Shown piece after piece: positions 21,798-30,668 of a DNA stretch of 45,981 bases. The notes beneath the pieces were generated by a model that saw only the letters and a program-made list of their open reading frames with translations, had not been told where the DNA came from and did no database searches. How positions within the stretch are numbered: the stretch's first letter is position 1; every line of letters starts with the position of its first letter. The position numbers were made by a program, and so were the translations under genes. This stretch comes from Corallococcus exercitus (lineage in GTDB: Bacteria; Myxococcota; Myxococcia; Myxococcales; Myxococcaceae). Location: NCBI RefSeq assembly GCF_003611585.1, contig NZ_RAVW01000018.1, positions 1 through 45,981 of the forward strand. Direction: 5' to 3'.

Positions 21798-24764
21798 TCA
21801 GTAGTACTGGCGGATGTAGCCGTAGGCGCGCTCGAAGAGTTCCGCGTCCTGGTGGAGTTGGTACTTGAGCAGGCTCTTGCGGAGGGCCTTCTTCACCTCG
21901 CGCTCGCCAGCCGCCGTGCTCTGCCAGCCGGGAAAGCGCACGAGCCGCACGATCTCGTCGATGTCGGCGACAACACGCTCGACCAGCACAGGCGTCTTGT
22001 CGTTCTTCACCTGCTGGAACAACTCGGTGAGTGCAGCCTTGCCGCGGTCCACGTCCTGCTCAGGTGGCGTGTCCTTCTCGGTACGTACGACGTCGCGCGC
22101 CAGCTCAAGGAGATGCTTCAAGAACTCCACGCTGTTCAACAGTCCCTGCTCGTGGCGCTCCTTGAGCGCCTCTAGACGTTCGGACAACGCCGTGTAGCGA
22201 GGATCGCCCATACGCTTACGCAGTCGCGCGGTGAGCTTGATCTCAAACTCCTTCACGCGCTTCGTTGGGTTGGGCGAGCCCATGACCGCTTCGAGCAACT
22301 CGGCGTCGAGCACCAGCGTTTCGAGGTCGTCGCGTACCGCATCGACGTGAACGTTCTGGTGAATCAGCTCGATGGTCTTCGCGCCGAGCGCGTGCCACAC
22401 GAGCTTGCCTGTGCCGCTCGTCGGCTGGACCGAGACGTACACCTGCGTGAGCCAGCGGTAGTCGACCTCAAACGACAGCAGTATCGGATCGGGCGAGATG
22501 GCCTCCCACAGCTTGCTGAGCACCGAGTACTCGGCAGCGAAGGCGTCGCGCACGTCGTTGTTCGGCAAGCACTCCTGTGCCGCCATCAGGCCCTCGTAGC
22601 CGGTCTGGGTGCGGTCGACTCCGGGGAAGAACGCGAGGCACTTCTGCATCGCTTCAGGGAGCTGGGCTTTGAGACCTTCGATGTTGCCGACGACGCTGCG
22701 GAAGCCCTTCTCGTCGAACTCCAGCGCCTTGGCCACATCGTCGAACACACCGAGGTAGTCGACGATGAGGCCGTGGGTCTTCTTATCACCGTAGGTGCGG
22801 TTCGTACGGCAGATGGCCTGGAGCAGCGTGTGGTCTCGTAGCGGCTTGTCCAGGTACATCACCTGGAGGATTGGCGCGTCGAAGCCTGTGAGCAGCTTCG
22901 CAGTGACAATCAGGAGCTTCAGAGGATCGCTGGAGTCTCGGAAGCGATCGAGAAGCCTTTCTTCCTCGTCGCGCGAGCGCGCGTAGGGCTTGAAGCGCTC
23001 GTTGGATCCAGTCGCGGAGATGACGATCTCCGTCGCCTCAGGCGGCAGCAACTTGTCGAGCGCCGCCTTGTAAAGCAGGCAGCACTCCTGGTCGAAGGTC
23101 ACGACCATGCCCTTGAAGCCGTTGGGCGCGACCGCGTCCTGGTAGTGCCTTGCAATGTCCTCGCAGATTTTCTGAACGCGCTCGGGCACTTTCACGAGCA
23201 CCGCCATCCTGGAGGCGGCCTTCGCGAGGTTGTCCTTGTCGAGGTCGGAGAGCTCGCCTGTGAGCGCCTGGTAGGCTTGGTCGAGGGCGGCCTTGTCGAT
23301 GTGCAGATCAACAAGGCGCGGCTCAAAGTGGAGCTTCAAGGTCGCACCGTCGCGGATCGACTCCTCGAAGCCATAGCGGCTCATGTAGCCGCGGGCATCC
23401 TCTTCGGCGCCAAAGGCGTAGAACGTGTTCTTGTCGCGCCGGTTGATAGGCGTTCCGGTGAGGCCGAATAGGAATGCGTTCGGCAGCGCCGCACGCATCT
23501 TCATGCCGAGGTCGCCCTCCTGCGTGCGATGCGCCTCATCAACGAGGGCAACGATGTTGCCGCGGTCGTTCAGCACGCCCTCGGCTTCGCCGAACTTGAA
23601 GATCGTCGTGATGATGATTTTGCGTGTGTCCTGCCTCAGCAGTCGCTGAAGGTCCTCGCGCGTCTCGGCCTTTACGAGGTTCGGCACGTCCGAGGCGTGG
23701 AACGTGGAGCTGATCTGCGCGTCAAGGTCGATGCGGTCGACGACGATGAGCAACGTTGGATTGCCAAGTGCAGGCTGGAGCCGGAGCTTCTGCGCGGCGA
23801 ACACCATGAGCAGCGATTTGCCCGACCCCTGGAAGTGCCAGATGAGGCCCTTCTTCGGCTTTCCGGCGAGCACACGCTGCACGATAAGGTTCACCGCCTC
23901 GTACTGCTGGTAGCGGCAGACGATCTTGATGCGGCGCTTCTTCTTGTCCGTCGCGAAGAGCGTGAAGTGGGCCAGGATGTCGAGCACCACCGCCGGGCGC
24001 AGGAGGCCGCTCACCGCCGCCTTCAGACCCGCGAGCGTGCCCGGCGCCGCCTCGTCCTCGCCACGCCACGGGCCCCACAGGTTCACGGGCATGCGAACAG
24101 CGCCGTACATCAACTCCTTGCCTTCAGTGGCGACACTGAACGCGTTGGCGACGAAGAGCTCTGGAACGTTCTTCTCGTAGTCGTCGTGGACTTGGAGTGC
24201 GCCGTCAAGCCAGCTCACCGCCTGGCGAACGGGCGTCTTGGCCTCGACGAGGACGATGGGCAAGCCGTTGACGAGCAGCACGAGGTCCGCGCGCCGTTCG
24301 GCGGAACCGGCGCGGAAGGTGAACTGGCTTGTGACGACGAACTGGTTGTTCTCCAGGTTCTCAAAGTCGATGAGACGAACGGTGACGTGCTCGTGGTTTG
24401 GCCCGAAAGGCATCGAGCGGTCCCCACGCAGCCACGCGGTCAGCTCCTCATTCGCCTTGAGCAGGCCGTCGGAGCGCACCGCGAGCACGATCGCCCGCAG
24501 CTTGTAGAGGACTTCGTCGGCGCGGTCGGGAACGGCGGCGAATTCGGGGTTCAGCCGAATGAGCGCCTCGCGGATCCAGTCCTCGACGAAGACCTCATGG
24601 GGCTGACGCGGGATGTTCGCGGGTGCCAGGTAATGCCAGCCGAGCCCCGCGAGTTTGCCGGTCTTGCGCGCAAGACCGGCGCCGACGGCGGTGTGGTGGG
24701 TGACGCTGCCGCAGAGCAGGTCGCGGACAAGGTTCTCGACGGTGGAGGCTTCGGTGAAACTCAT
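21798..24764 (-). CDS. hsdR: Type I restriction endonuclease subunit R
   Basis: A 988-residue HsdR, the motor and nuclease subunit. The N-terminal nuclease domain has the PD-(D/E)xK site: D160 in RRADLVLLVNG and E174-A-K176 in VEAKTP. The superfamily 2 helicase core follows, with Walker A QGSGKS (312-317), Walker B DEAH (409-412), motif III TGTPIN, and motif VI region ICRTNRTYG. The C-terminal 250 residues are the helical part that docks on the methylase. Length is normal for the family and no frameshift is seen. It is the last gene of the operon; its ATG overlaps the hsdS stop as ATGA. The complete complex would cut unmethylated incoming DNA far from the recognition site. Confidence 0.96.
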   Translation of the reverse strand: MSFTEASTVENLVRDLLCGSVTHHTAVGAGLARKTGKLAGLGWHYLAPANIPRQPHEVFVEDWIREALIRLNPEFAAVPDRADEVLYKLRAIVLAVRSDGLLKANEELTAWLRGDRSMPFGPNHEHVTVRLIDFENLENNQFVVTSQFTFRAGSAERRADLVLLVNGLPIVLVEAKTPVRQAVSWLDGALQVHDDYEKNVPELFVANAFSVATEGKELMYGAVRMPVNLWGPWRGEDEAAPGTLAGLKAAVSGLLRPAVVLDILAHFTLFATDKKKRRIKIVCRYQQYEAVNLIVQRVLAGKPKKGLIWHFQGSGKSLLMVFAAQKLRLQPALGNPTLLIVVDRIDLDAQISSTFHASDVPNLVKAETREDLQRLLRQDTRKIIITTIFKFGEAEGVLNDRGNIVALVDEAHRTQEGDLGMKMRAALPNAFLFGLTGTPINRRDKNTFYAFGAEEDARGYMSRYGFEESIRDGATLKLHFEPRLVDLHIDKAALDQAYQALTGELSDLDKDNLAKAASRMAVLVKVPERVQKICEDIARHYQDAVAPNGFKGMVVTFDQECCLLYKAALDKLLPPEATEIVISATGSNERFKPYARSRDEEERLLDRFRDSSDPLKLLIVTAKLLTGFDAPILQVMYLDKPLRDHTLLQAICRTNRTYGDKKTHGLIVDYLGVFDDVAKALEFDEKGFRSVVGNIEGLKAQLPEAMQKCLAFFPGVDRTQTGYEGLMAAQECLPNNDVRDAFAAEYSVLSKLWEAISPDPILLSFEVDYRWLTQVYVSVQPTSGTGKLVWHALGAKTIELIHQNVHVDAVRDDLETLVLDAELLEAVMGSPNPTKRVKEFEIKLTARLRKRMGDPRYTALSERLEALKERHEQGLLNSVEFLKHLLELARDVVRTEKDTPPEQDVDRGKAALTELFQQVKNDKTPVLVERVVADIDEIVRLVRFPGWQSTAAGEREVKKALRKSLLKYQLHQDAELFERAYGYIRQYY

Positions 24765-25948
24765 GACAGAGCCCTCGCCCTCAGCTGTGATACGACGGCC
24801 CGAGCTTGGTCGTGTCTGCGCTCCGCATGGTCCAGCGTTGCAAACAGGCGGTCACAGTTCTCGAGCACGGTATCCAGGGCATTGGGCACCGGCACCGGAA
24901 GCGTCCTTAGGTCTGCGAGATTGATCCGGGGTTGCGCACTGCCAATCTTCTCCGCACTGAGCAACGATTGAACAAATCCGCTCTGGAAATATGCATGAAG
25001 GAGTCGCGCTACTTGGGCCTCGCGGCATGGTACGAGAGCGAGCGCGCGATTCATGTTCCATCCATCCATCGCTTGAGGAACCACAAATGTGCGTCCGATA
25101 GTGGCCATGACAGAGACAACCAAGTCTCCAGCGCGACAGTACGTTGTGGAACTGGTGTCGGCCACTGCGCGGGCAACTCGTAAGACCGGAGTGTCGGTCC
25201 GCCTTCCATAATCGTCGAAGTCCATCACGCGCAGCATGGGAACACCCTCGTTAACGGGTTCGCCAGGCTTGAGCACACCATACGAGACTGGGCGAGATGG
25301 GTCTGCAAGCTCTTCAAGGGACTTCACTTGCCATCCAGGACTCGCTGTAACCAGATTCCTTCGAGGAATCGTGGGCAAGAGAAAGAGTCTGGAAAGCCCC
25401 GCGCGCAGCAACGTCTTTGCCGCAGTCACGAGTGATAATGTCTCCTGAAGGACGTACGTCGAGGCGGCCATCATCGGAAGGACGCGTCGCTGCTCTTCCA
25501 CCGGGGGCAGCGCGAACTCGTACTCCGCGAGGCTCGACCAGTTAGTGCGAGGAGATAGCGAGCCCGCCGAAGTGCCCACAGCGTGTTCGAAGAATGCGTC
25601 GGCTTGGCAAATAAACGGCAAGAGTTCAGGTAGAAGCCGTTCGGGACTCGCGCTCTCGAAGACATAGATGTCGCCCGAACAGATCGCGTCGAAGTCGGCG
25701 ACAGCTACCTTTCGCTGATAGGCACGGCGCTTCCCAAAGAGAACCTGCCCAGGACGAACCCGCGTTGTGAACGTCGTGCCATCAGCGATGTAACTCCATG
25801 ACCGAACTCGCAGGTCGCCCGGTTCAAGGTGCTCCAGCCCAATCACGCGCTCGACGCCGGCTGCAACAGGGTCCTTGCAGGTCTCCTTCACGAGGCGCAC
25901 TACCTCGCCAAACTTCACTCGCTTCCACGTCGCGGAGCCCTTAGCCAT
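24761..25948 (-). CDS. hsdS: Type I restriction-modification specificity subunit S
   Basis: A 395-residue HsdS with two target recognition domains. The first repeat covers about 1-185: WKRVKFGEVVRLVKETC start, LPPVEEQRRVLPMMAAST helix region. The second covers about 200-390: WQVKSLEELADPSRPVSYGV, NLADLRTLPVPVP, then a coiled helix. Each target recognition domain reads one half of a bipartite DNA site, and the helices set the spacing. It contacts the HsdM subunits. The start follows GGAGGT on the minus strand and overlaps the hsdM stop by 8 bases. The recognition sequence cannot be deduced from the sequence alone. Confidence 0.93.
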   Translation of the reverse strand: MAKGSATWKRVKFGEVVRLVKETCKDPVAAGVERVIGLEHLEPGDLRVRSWSYIADGTTFTTRVRPGQVLFGKRRAYQRKVAVADFDAICSGDIYVFESASPERLLPELLPFICQADAFFEHAVGTSAGSLSPRTNWSSLAEYEFALPPVEEQRRVLPMMAASTYVLQETLSLVTAAKTLLRAGLSRLFLLPTIPRRNLVTASPGWQVKSLEELADPSRPVSYGVLKPGEPVNEGVPMLRVMDFDDYGRRTDTPVLRVARAVADTSSTTYCRAGDLVVSVMATIGRTFVVPQAMDGWNMNRALALVPCREAQVARLLHAYFQSGFVQSLLSAEKIGSAQPRINLADLRTLPVPVPNALDTVLENCDRLFATLDHAERRHDQARAVVSQLRARALS

Positions 25949-27473
25949 TGGCTACCTCCGCGAACTGCGACTCTTCGGCGACAAGGGTGTCGAGCATGTC
26001 GACCACAGCGTCCATCTCAGGCCAGAAGGCACAGCCTGAGTCCTCCCAAGCGGCCCATGCCTGCGCACGAGAAGGTACCGACTCAGTGATCGTTTCCGAG
26101 GTATCGGGCTTACGTTTCACGTAGAGGGGGATCGATAAGCTGAAGTCTAGCGCGGCGATGTCTTCGATGGTTGCGACTTTCGCGAAGCCCTCCTCATCAG
26201 AAAACGCATCGTAGGCGGTCTTAATGCGCTGCTGGTGCTTGTGACGAAGGAAGCTCATCGCCCGCTCGCGAGCAATCTCGTTTACCGCGTCGATAAGCAG
26301 CACCTTGCCGCGCGTCTTCGAAGGCTTCTTTGAACGACAGAAAATGACGCACGCCTCCATTGAAGAATTGTAGAAGAGGTGCGGTCCGAGCCCAAGAACG
26401 CAGTCGACAAGGTCTGCCTCTAGGAGCTTCTTGCGCAGTTCGGCCTCTTCCTTCCGAAAGAGCACACCGTGCGGAAAGAGGATCGCGCATCGCCCTGTCT
26501 TCGGGTTCATGCTCTTCAAGATGTGCTGGAAGAACGCGTAGTCGGCGCGGCCCTGCGGCGGCGTTCCGAGGAAGTTCCGGCCCCAAGAGTCGGTGGCCCA
26601 CGCATCGCGGTTCCACTGCTTGATCGAATACGGCGGGTTCGCGAGGACCATATCGAACGTCTTGAGCCGATCTGCCTCGTGGAATGCGGGCGCGGCTAGC
26701 GTGTCGCCGCGCGCGACTTCGCAGTCCTCCACACCGTGAAGCACGAGGTTCATGCGCGCAATGGACGCCGTCATATGGTTCCGCTCTTGACCGAAGAGCT
26801 TGAGTGTCCGGTGCTCGCCGCGCTTTCGCTTCACCTCGGTGAGCGCTGAAATGAGCATGCCCCCGGTGCCGCAGGTCGGGTCGTATATACTCTCGCCACC
26901 TTTCGGCTCGAGCATCTGCACCATGAGGTGGACGACGGTACGGTTCGTGTAGAATTCCTGCGCCGTGTGCCCGCTGTCGTCGGCGAACTTCTTGATGAGA
27001 AACTCGTAGCCGTTGCCGAGTTCGTCCTCGGGCACGTTCGCGATCGAGAGCGTCTGCCCCGAGAAGTGCTCGAACAGTGTCTTTAGCGTGACGTCGGGGA
27101 GGCGCTCTTTGTTGGTCCACGGAGCGTCCCCGAAAATGCCGTCGAGTCGTCCCGGATTCGCCGCCTCGATCGCGCGGAGCGCCGTTTGGAGCTTCTTGCC
27201 TACGTCCCGCGCGGCGGCGCGCACGTCGTCCCAGTGCGAACCGTTCGGGATCACGAATCGGTCGTTGGCCGTCGCGGTCGCGTACGCGGTGTCGCCCTTC
27301 GATTCGGCGAGAGCAGCGGTGTAATCCTCGTCCCACACGTCCGAGAGCCGCTTGAAGAAAATCAGCGGGAAGACGAACTGCTTGTAATCACCAGCATCGA
27401 TCAGGCCGCGCAGGATGACGGCGGCGCCCCACAGATATGACTCAAGTTCTTGCTGGGTCATGTGCGTAGTCAA
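25941..27473 (-). CDS. hsdM: Type I N6-adenine DNA methyltransferase, second HsdM of the operon
   Basis: A 510-residue N6-adenine methyltransferase. I chose TTG 27473 because it overlaps the upstream hsdM stop as TTGA and has GGGAGG 9 bases before it; TTG 27482 and ATG 27461 are alternatives. The HsdM N-terminal helical domain is in LESYLWGAAVILRGLIDAGD, SAM-binding motif I is DPTCGTGGML (198-207), and catalytic motif IV is NPPY (279-282). Both are intact. The protein clearly differs from the preceding HsdM, with different wording through the whole length (for example NPPYSIKQWNRD against NPPFSLEQWGRE), so this is not a recent duplication. It is followed directly by hsdS. Confidence 0.93.
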   Translation of the reverse strand: MTTHMTQQELESYLWGAAVILRGLIDAGDYKQFVFPLIFFKRLSDVWDEDYTAALAESKGDTAYATATANDRFVIPNGSHWDDVRAAARDVGKKLQTALRAIEAANPGRLDGIFGDAPWTNKERLPDVTLKTLFEHFSGQTLSIANVPEDELGNGYEFLIKKFADDSGHTAQEFYTNRTVVHLMVQMLEPKGGESIYDPTCGTGGMLISALTEVKRKRGEHRTLKLFGQERNHMTASIARMNLVLHGVEDCEVARGDTLAAPAFHEADRLKTFDMVLANPPYSIKQWNRDAWATDSWGRNFLGTPPQGRADYAFFQHILKSMNPKTGRCAILFPHGVLFRKEEAELRKKLLEADLVDCVLGLGPHLFYNSSMEACVIFCRSKKPSKTRGKVLLIDAVNEIARERAMSFLRHKHQQRIKTAYDAFSDEEGFAKVATIEDIAALDFSLSIPLYVKRKPDTSETITESVPSRAQAWAAWEDSGCAFWPEMDAVVDMLDTLVAEESQFAEVANG

Positions 27474-28978
27474 GACAGCCAACCTCCCTCATGCATGACG
27501 CGACGAAGGTTGTCTTCAGCCTTGCGACACTTCGAGAGGGCGTTCTTGAAGGCGTCGACAGCGACGGGAAACGGCATGATGTCGGCCCCGATTGGCGGAA
27601 GCACGTAGCGCGAGATGTTCAGAGTCCAGCCCTCTTTTTCGATCTCCGAGAGGTTGACGACACGCGCGCGATCCTGGACATCGGCGAAACCTTGCACCCA
27701 CGAGTGAATCTCGGTGACATGCATTGGGTCCAGGAAGTTCTGCGCTCGCCCGCGGCGGAACACCGAGGACGCATCAACGATGAGGACCTTGCCCTTCTTG
27801 GACTTCTCCTTTCGCTGACGAAGCACCAGCACGCACGCGGCCAGGCCGGTGCCATAAAAGAGGTTTGGTGCGAGGCCAATGACGGCCTCGACGAGATCCT
27901 TTTCGAGGAGATGTTTGCGGATCTGAGCTTCGACACCACCACGGAAGAGCGCGCCCTGCGGGAGCACCACGCCCATGCGGCCGGTCTTGGGTGCCATCGA
28001 CTTCACCATGTGCTGCACCCATGCCATGTCCGCGTTGCTGTCCGTGGGCAGCCCGGCAAATGCGCGTCCCCACGGATCCGTCTCCCATACCTCGCGGCCC
28101 CACTGTTCCAGCGAGAACGGCGGATTGGCGATGACGACATCAAAGGTCGCGAGGCCACCCGTGCTCGCGTCGGTGAACACCGGGTTGCGAAGGGTGTCAC
28201 CGCGCTCGATGACGAAATCCTCGATACCGTGCAGGAAAAGGTTCATCCGCGCGACCGAGGCGGTAGTGAGGTTCTTTTCCTGTCCGGACAGCCTACCGAA
28301 GAAAGTCCTGGGATCACCGCCGCGCTCGCGCACGTGCTCCACGGCCGCGAGCAGCATGCCGCCCGTGCCACAAGCCGGGTCGTAGATTCTTTCGCCTTCC
28401 TTGGGGTCGAGGATGTCGACCATCAAGCGTACGACGCTGCGCGGGGTGTAGAACTCGCCCGCTTTCTTGTTCGTCGCATCAGCGAACTGCTTGATGAGGT
28501 ACTCGTACGCGTCGCCCATCACGTCGGAGGTGACGCGGGCATTGCCGAGGGAGAGCGCCGAGAAGTGCTCGATGAGGTCCTTCAGCAATTCGTCGGGTAG
28601 TCGGTCCTTGTTCGTCCATTGCGCGTCGCCGAAGACGCCGTAGAGGTGCTTCTGGTTCGCAGCCTCGACGCCGCGCAACGCATTTGCGAGCGCGGTGCCA
28701 ACGTTCTTTGGCGCGCGGCGTACGGCGGACCAGTGGCAGCCCTTGGGCACCTGGAAGCGGTGCTCGTCGGCGAAGTCCTCGCCGTACTCGGTGAGCATTG
28801 CGCCGTGCTCCTCATCCCATACGTCGCAGATGCGTTTGAAGAAGAGCAACGGCAGGATGTACGACTTCCAGTCGGTGCGATCGACCGGGCTGCCACGCAG
28901 GATGTTCGCAGCCTCCCAGAGGTGCGACTCAAGTTCGGCGAGCGTCACGGGCAGCGCAAGGGGCGACTGGCTACTCAC
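27470..28978 (-). CDS. hsdM: Type I N6-adenine DNA methyltransferase, first HsdM of the operon
   Basis: A 502-residue N6-adenine methyltransferase starting, in my view, at GTG 28978 with GGAG 8 bases upstream; TTG 29017 would add 13 residues. The HsdM helical head is LESHLWEAANILRGSPVDRT, motif I is DPACGTGGML (200-209) and catalytic motif IV is NPPF (285-288). It is the first gene of a four-gene operon (hsdM, hsdM, hsdS, hsdR) in which all junctions overlap. A two-HsdM operon suggests a heterodimeric modification complex M1-M2-S instead of the usual M2S, with one methylase perhaps acting on each half-site. It lies next to tRNA-Leu(GAG), a common position for acquired islands. Confidence 0.93.
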   Translation of the reverse strand: MSSQSPLALPVTLAELESHLWEAANILRGSPVDRTDWKSYILPLLFFKRICDVWDEEHGAMLTEYGEDFADEHRFQVPKGCHWSAVRRAPKNVGTALANALRGVEAANQKHLYGVFGDAQWTNKDRLPDELLKDLIEHFSALSLGNARVTSDVMGDAYEYLIKQFADATNKKAGEFYTPRSVVRLMVDILDPKEGERIYDPACGTGGMLLAAVEHVRERGGDPRTFFGRLSGQEKNLTTASVARMNLFLHGIEDFVIERGDTLRNPVFTDASTGGLATFDVVIANPPFSLEQWGREVWETDPWGRAFAGLPTDSNADMAWVQHMVKSMAPKTGRMGVVLPQGALFRGGVEAQIRKHLLEKDLVEAVIGLAPNLFYGTGLAACVLVLRQRKEKSKKGKVLIVDASSVFRRGRAQNFLDPMHVTEIHSWVQGFADVQDRARVVNLSEIEKEGWTLNISRYVLPPIGADIMPFPVAVDAFKNALSKCRKAEDNLRRVMHEGGWLS

Positions 28979-29167
28979 GTTCGGGGCTCCAGGGCGGCGG
29001 AAGGCATGGATTTCCAAAGTACGGTGGCGGATAGAGCGCCATCAAGGCACGCGAGGTGTCGAGAATCGCCAACCTCCTGAGCCCGGAAATGAGGAACGAC
29101 GCAGTGCGCGCCCTCGACATGCGCCCGAAAGGCACATAGCCAGGAAGCCCAGCCCGAAACGACAAAA

Positions 29168-29193
29168 GCCCCCGAGTCTTTCGACTCGGAGGC
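29168..29193 (-). terminator. Intrinsic terminator of tRNA-Leu
   Basis: On the minus strand GCCTCCGAGTC-GAAA-GACTCGGGGGC forms an 11-bp stem with one mismatch and a GAAA tetraloop, followed by TTTTGTCG. It starts 12 bases beyond the tRNA 3' end. Confidence 0.85.
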
Positions 29194-29205
29194 TCTTGTT
29201 CGGAG

Positions 29206-29287
29206 TGCCCAGGGCGGGATTCGAACCCGCACACCTTTCGGCGCCACCCCCTCAAGATGGTGTGTCTACCAGTTCCACCACCTGGGC
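29206..29287 (-). tRNA. tRNA-Leu, anticodon GAG
   Basis: The minus strand folds as a class II tRNA. The acceptor arm is GCCCAGG at the 5' end and CCTGGGC plus discriminator A at the 3' end. The anticodon arm has stem CCATC/GGTGG and loop TTGAGGG, giving anticodon GAG. A short variable arm, GCGCCGAAAGGTGT, precedes the T arm GCGGGTTCGAATCCCGC. The CCA end is not encoded. It reads CTC codons, which are abundant in this GC-rich genome. The type I restriction operon lies directly beyond its 3' end and secG is upstream. Confidence 0.96.
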
Positions 29288-29319
29288 GTTTCGGCGGGGT
29301 CCATGTACCGGACCCCGTG

Positions 29320-29356
29320 GATTCACGCAACAACCAATTCAACCGTCGCGTGAATC
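29320..29356. repeat. Inverted repeat between secG and tRNA-Leu
   Basis: GATTCACGC and GCGTGAATC form a perfect 9-bp inverted repeat with a 19-nt spacer, 33 bases upstream of the tRNA 5' end. Next to it GGGGTCC and GGACCCC (29296-29302 and 29310-29316) form a 7-bp hairpin. They could be a protein-binding site or a secG 3' structure; no T-run supports a terminator. Confidence 0.5.
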
Positions 29357-29372
29357 CGATGCTTCCTGACGA

Positions 29373-29786
29373 CTACTGCGCGGGCGCCGGAGCAGGCGTC
29401 GTCGGCGCGGGAGCCTGCTGGCCCTCCGCCGGCGGCGTCGCGGAACGCTCCTGCTCCACCGCTCCCGGTGCCGCCGGAGGCGGCGTCGTGGCTCCCGGGG
29501 TCGCCGGGGCCGTCTTCGCCGGCGGCGTCGCCACGGAACCTCCCGCGGCCACCGAACCGCGCAGGCCCACGAAGGACAGGCCCAGCGAGGTCAGGAAGAA
29601 CAAGCCGGCGCAGATGCCCGTCAGCTTGCTCAAGAAGGTCACCGCGCCGCGGCCACCGAAGGCGCTCGTCGCGGCGCCGCCACCGAGGGCGGAACCCATG
29701 CCGGCGTCCTTCCCCGGCTGCAGCAAGATGACGAAGATCATGAACACGCAGAGCAGGACGTGCACGATCGTGAAGAAGGTCAGCAT
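29373..29786 (-). CDS. secG: Preprotein translocase subunit SecG
   Basis: A 137-residue SecG, an accessory membrane subunit of the SecYEG channel that helps protein translocation. Two transmembrane helices are seen: FFTIVHVLLCVFMIFVILL (about 4-22) and TGICAGLFFLTSLGLSFVGL (about 56-75). Between them is the family's cytoplasmic loop QPGKDAGMGSALGGGAATSAF with FGGRG. A 60-residue tail rich in Pro, Ala and Thr follows; this is longer than in enterobacteria and probably disordered in the periplasm. It is the last protein gene of the gap-pgk-tpiA-secG series. Confidence 0.95.
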   Translation of the reverse strand: MLTFFTIVHVLLCVFMIFVILLQPGKDAGMGSALGGGAATSAFGGRGAVTFLSKLTGICAGLFFLTSLGLSFVGLRGSVAAGGSVATPPAKTAPATPGATTPPPAAPGAVEQERSATPPAEGQQAPAPTTPAPAPAQ

Positions 29787-29870
29787 GGGTGTTCCAAACG
29801 CTCCGTGAAAAGAGGGCGCAACCTACACAAAGTGCTCAAGGGGTGACAACTTCTAACGGGCCCGACCGCT

Positions 29871-30632
29871 TCAGCCAGCCGCCTTGACGATGGCCACGAA
29901 GTCCGCCGCCTTGAGGCTCGCTCCCCCCACGAGCGCCCCGTCCACGTCCGGCTGACCCAGCAATTCCGCGGCGTTGTCCGGCTTCACGCTCCCGCCGTAC
30001 TGGATGCGCACCCGCTCGGCCGTCCCCGCGTCGTACATCCGGGTAAGCAGCCCCCGGATGGCCGCGTGGACCTCCTGCGCCTGCGCCGTGGTCGCCGTCC
30101 GGCCCGTCCCAATGGCCCACACCGGCTCGTACGCCAGCACGAACGTCGCCACGTCCGCCCCGGAGAAGCCCTCCAGCGCGCCGCGCACCTGGCGCTCCAC
30201 CACCGTCAGCGTCTGGTTCGACTCGCGCTCGGCCAGCGTCTCACCCACGCAGACGATGGGCGTCATCCCGGCGGCCTTCACCGCCTTCGCCCGCTTGTTC
30301 ACCGTGGCGTCCGTCTCCCCGAAGAACTGCCGGCGCTCCGAGTGCCCCACGATGACGTAGGCACACCCCAGCTCCGCCAGCATCGGCGCGCTGACTTCGC
30401 CCGTGAAGGCGCCCGAGGACTCCCAGTGGCAGTTCTGCGCCGCCAGCTGGAGGGGCGCTCCCTCCAGCGCGACGTGCAGCGGCTGCAACGCCACGAACGG
30501 AGGCGCGATGGCCACCTCCACCTTGTCGCCCAGCGCCGCCACCGCGCCGCGAAGCTCCCGCACCAGCGCGAGCGCTTCCGGCACCGTCTTGTTCATCTTC
30601 CAGTTGCCAGCGACGATCTTCCGACGAGCCAT
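29871..30632 (-). CDS. tpiA: Triose-phosphate isomerase
   Basis: A 253-residue TIM-barrel enzyme that interconverts dihydroxyacetone phosphate and glyceraldehyde 3-phosphate. The substrate-binding NWKMNKT (10-16, Lys12), the catalytic His in [12 protein letters not shown], the catalytic Glu in [14 protein letters not shown] and the phosphate loop [12 protein letters not shown] are all present. Length is normal. The ATG is preceded by GGGGGAG. It follows pgk by 36 bases and precedes secG by 84, so it is probably part of the glycolytic operon. Confidence 0.97.
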   Translation of the reverse strand: MARRKIVAGNWKMNKTVPEALALVRELRGAVAALGDKVEVAIAPPFVALQPLHVALEGAPLQLAAQNCHWESSGAFTGEVSAPMLAELGCAYVIVGHSERRQFFGETDATVNKRAKAVKAAGMTPIVCVGETLAERESNQTLTVVERQVRGALEGFSGADVATFVLAYEPVWAIGTGRTATTAQAQEVHAAIRGLLTRMYDAGTAERVRIQYGGSVKPDNAAELLGQPDVDGALVGGASLKAADFVAIVKAAG

Positions 30633-30668
30633 CGTGGTGTCTCCCCCGGTGCGTACCGCGTGGGTGCC

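Noticed and set aside
29206-29287. tRNA-Leu as an integration site with a second att copy
   Set aside because: I searched by eye for the tRNA 3' end sequence elsewhere in the window and found none, and there is no integrase.
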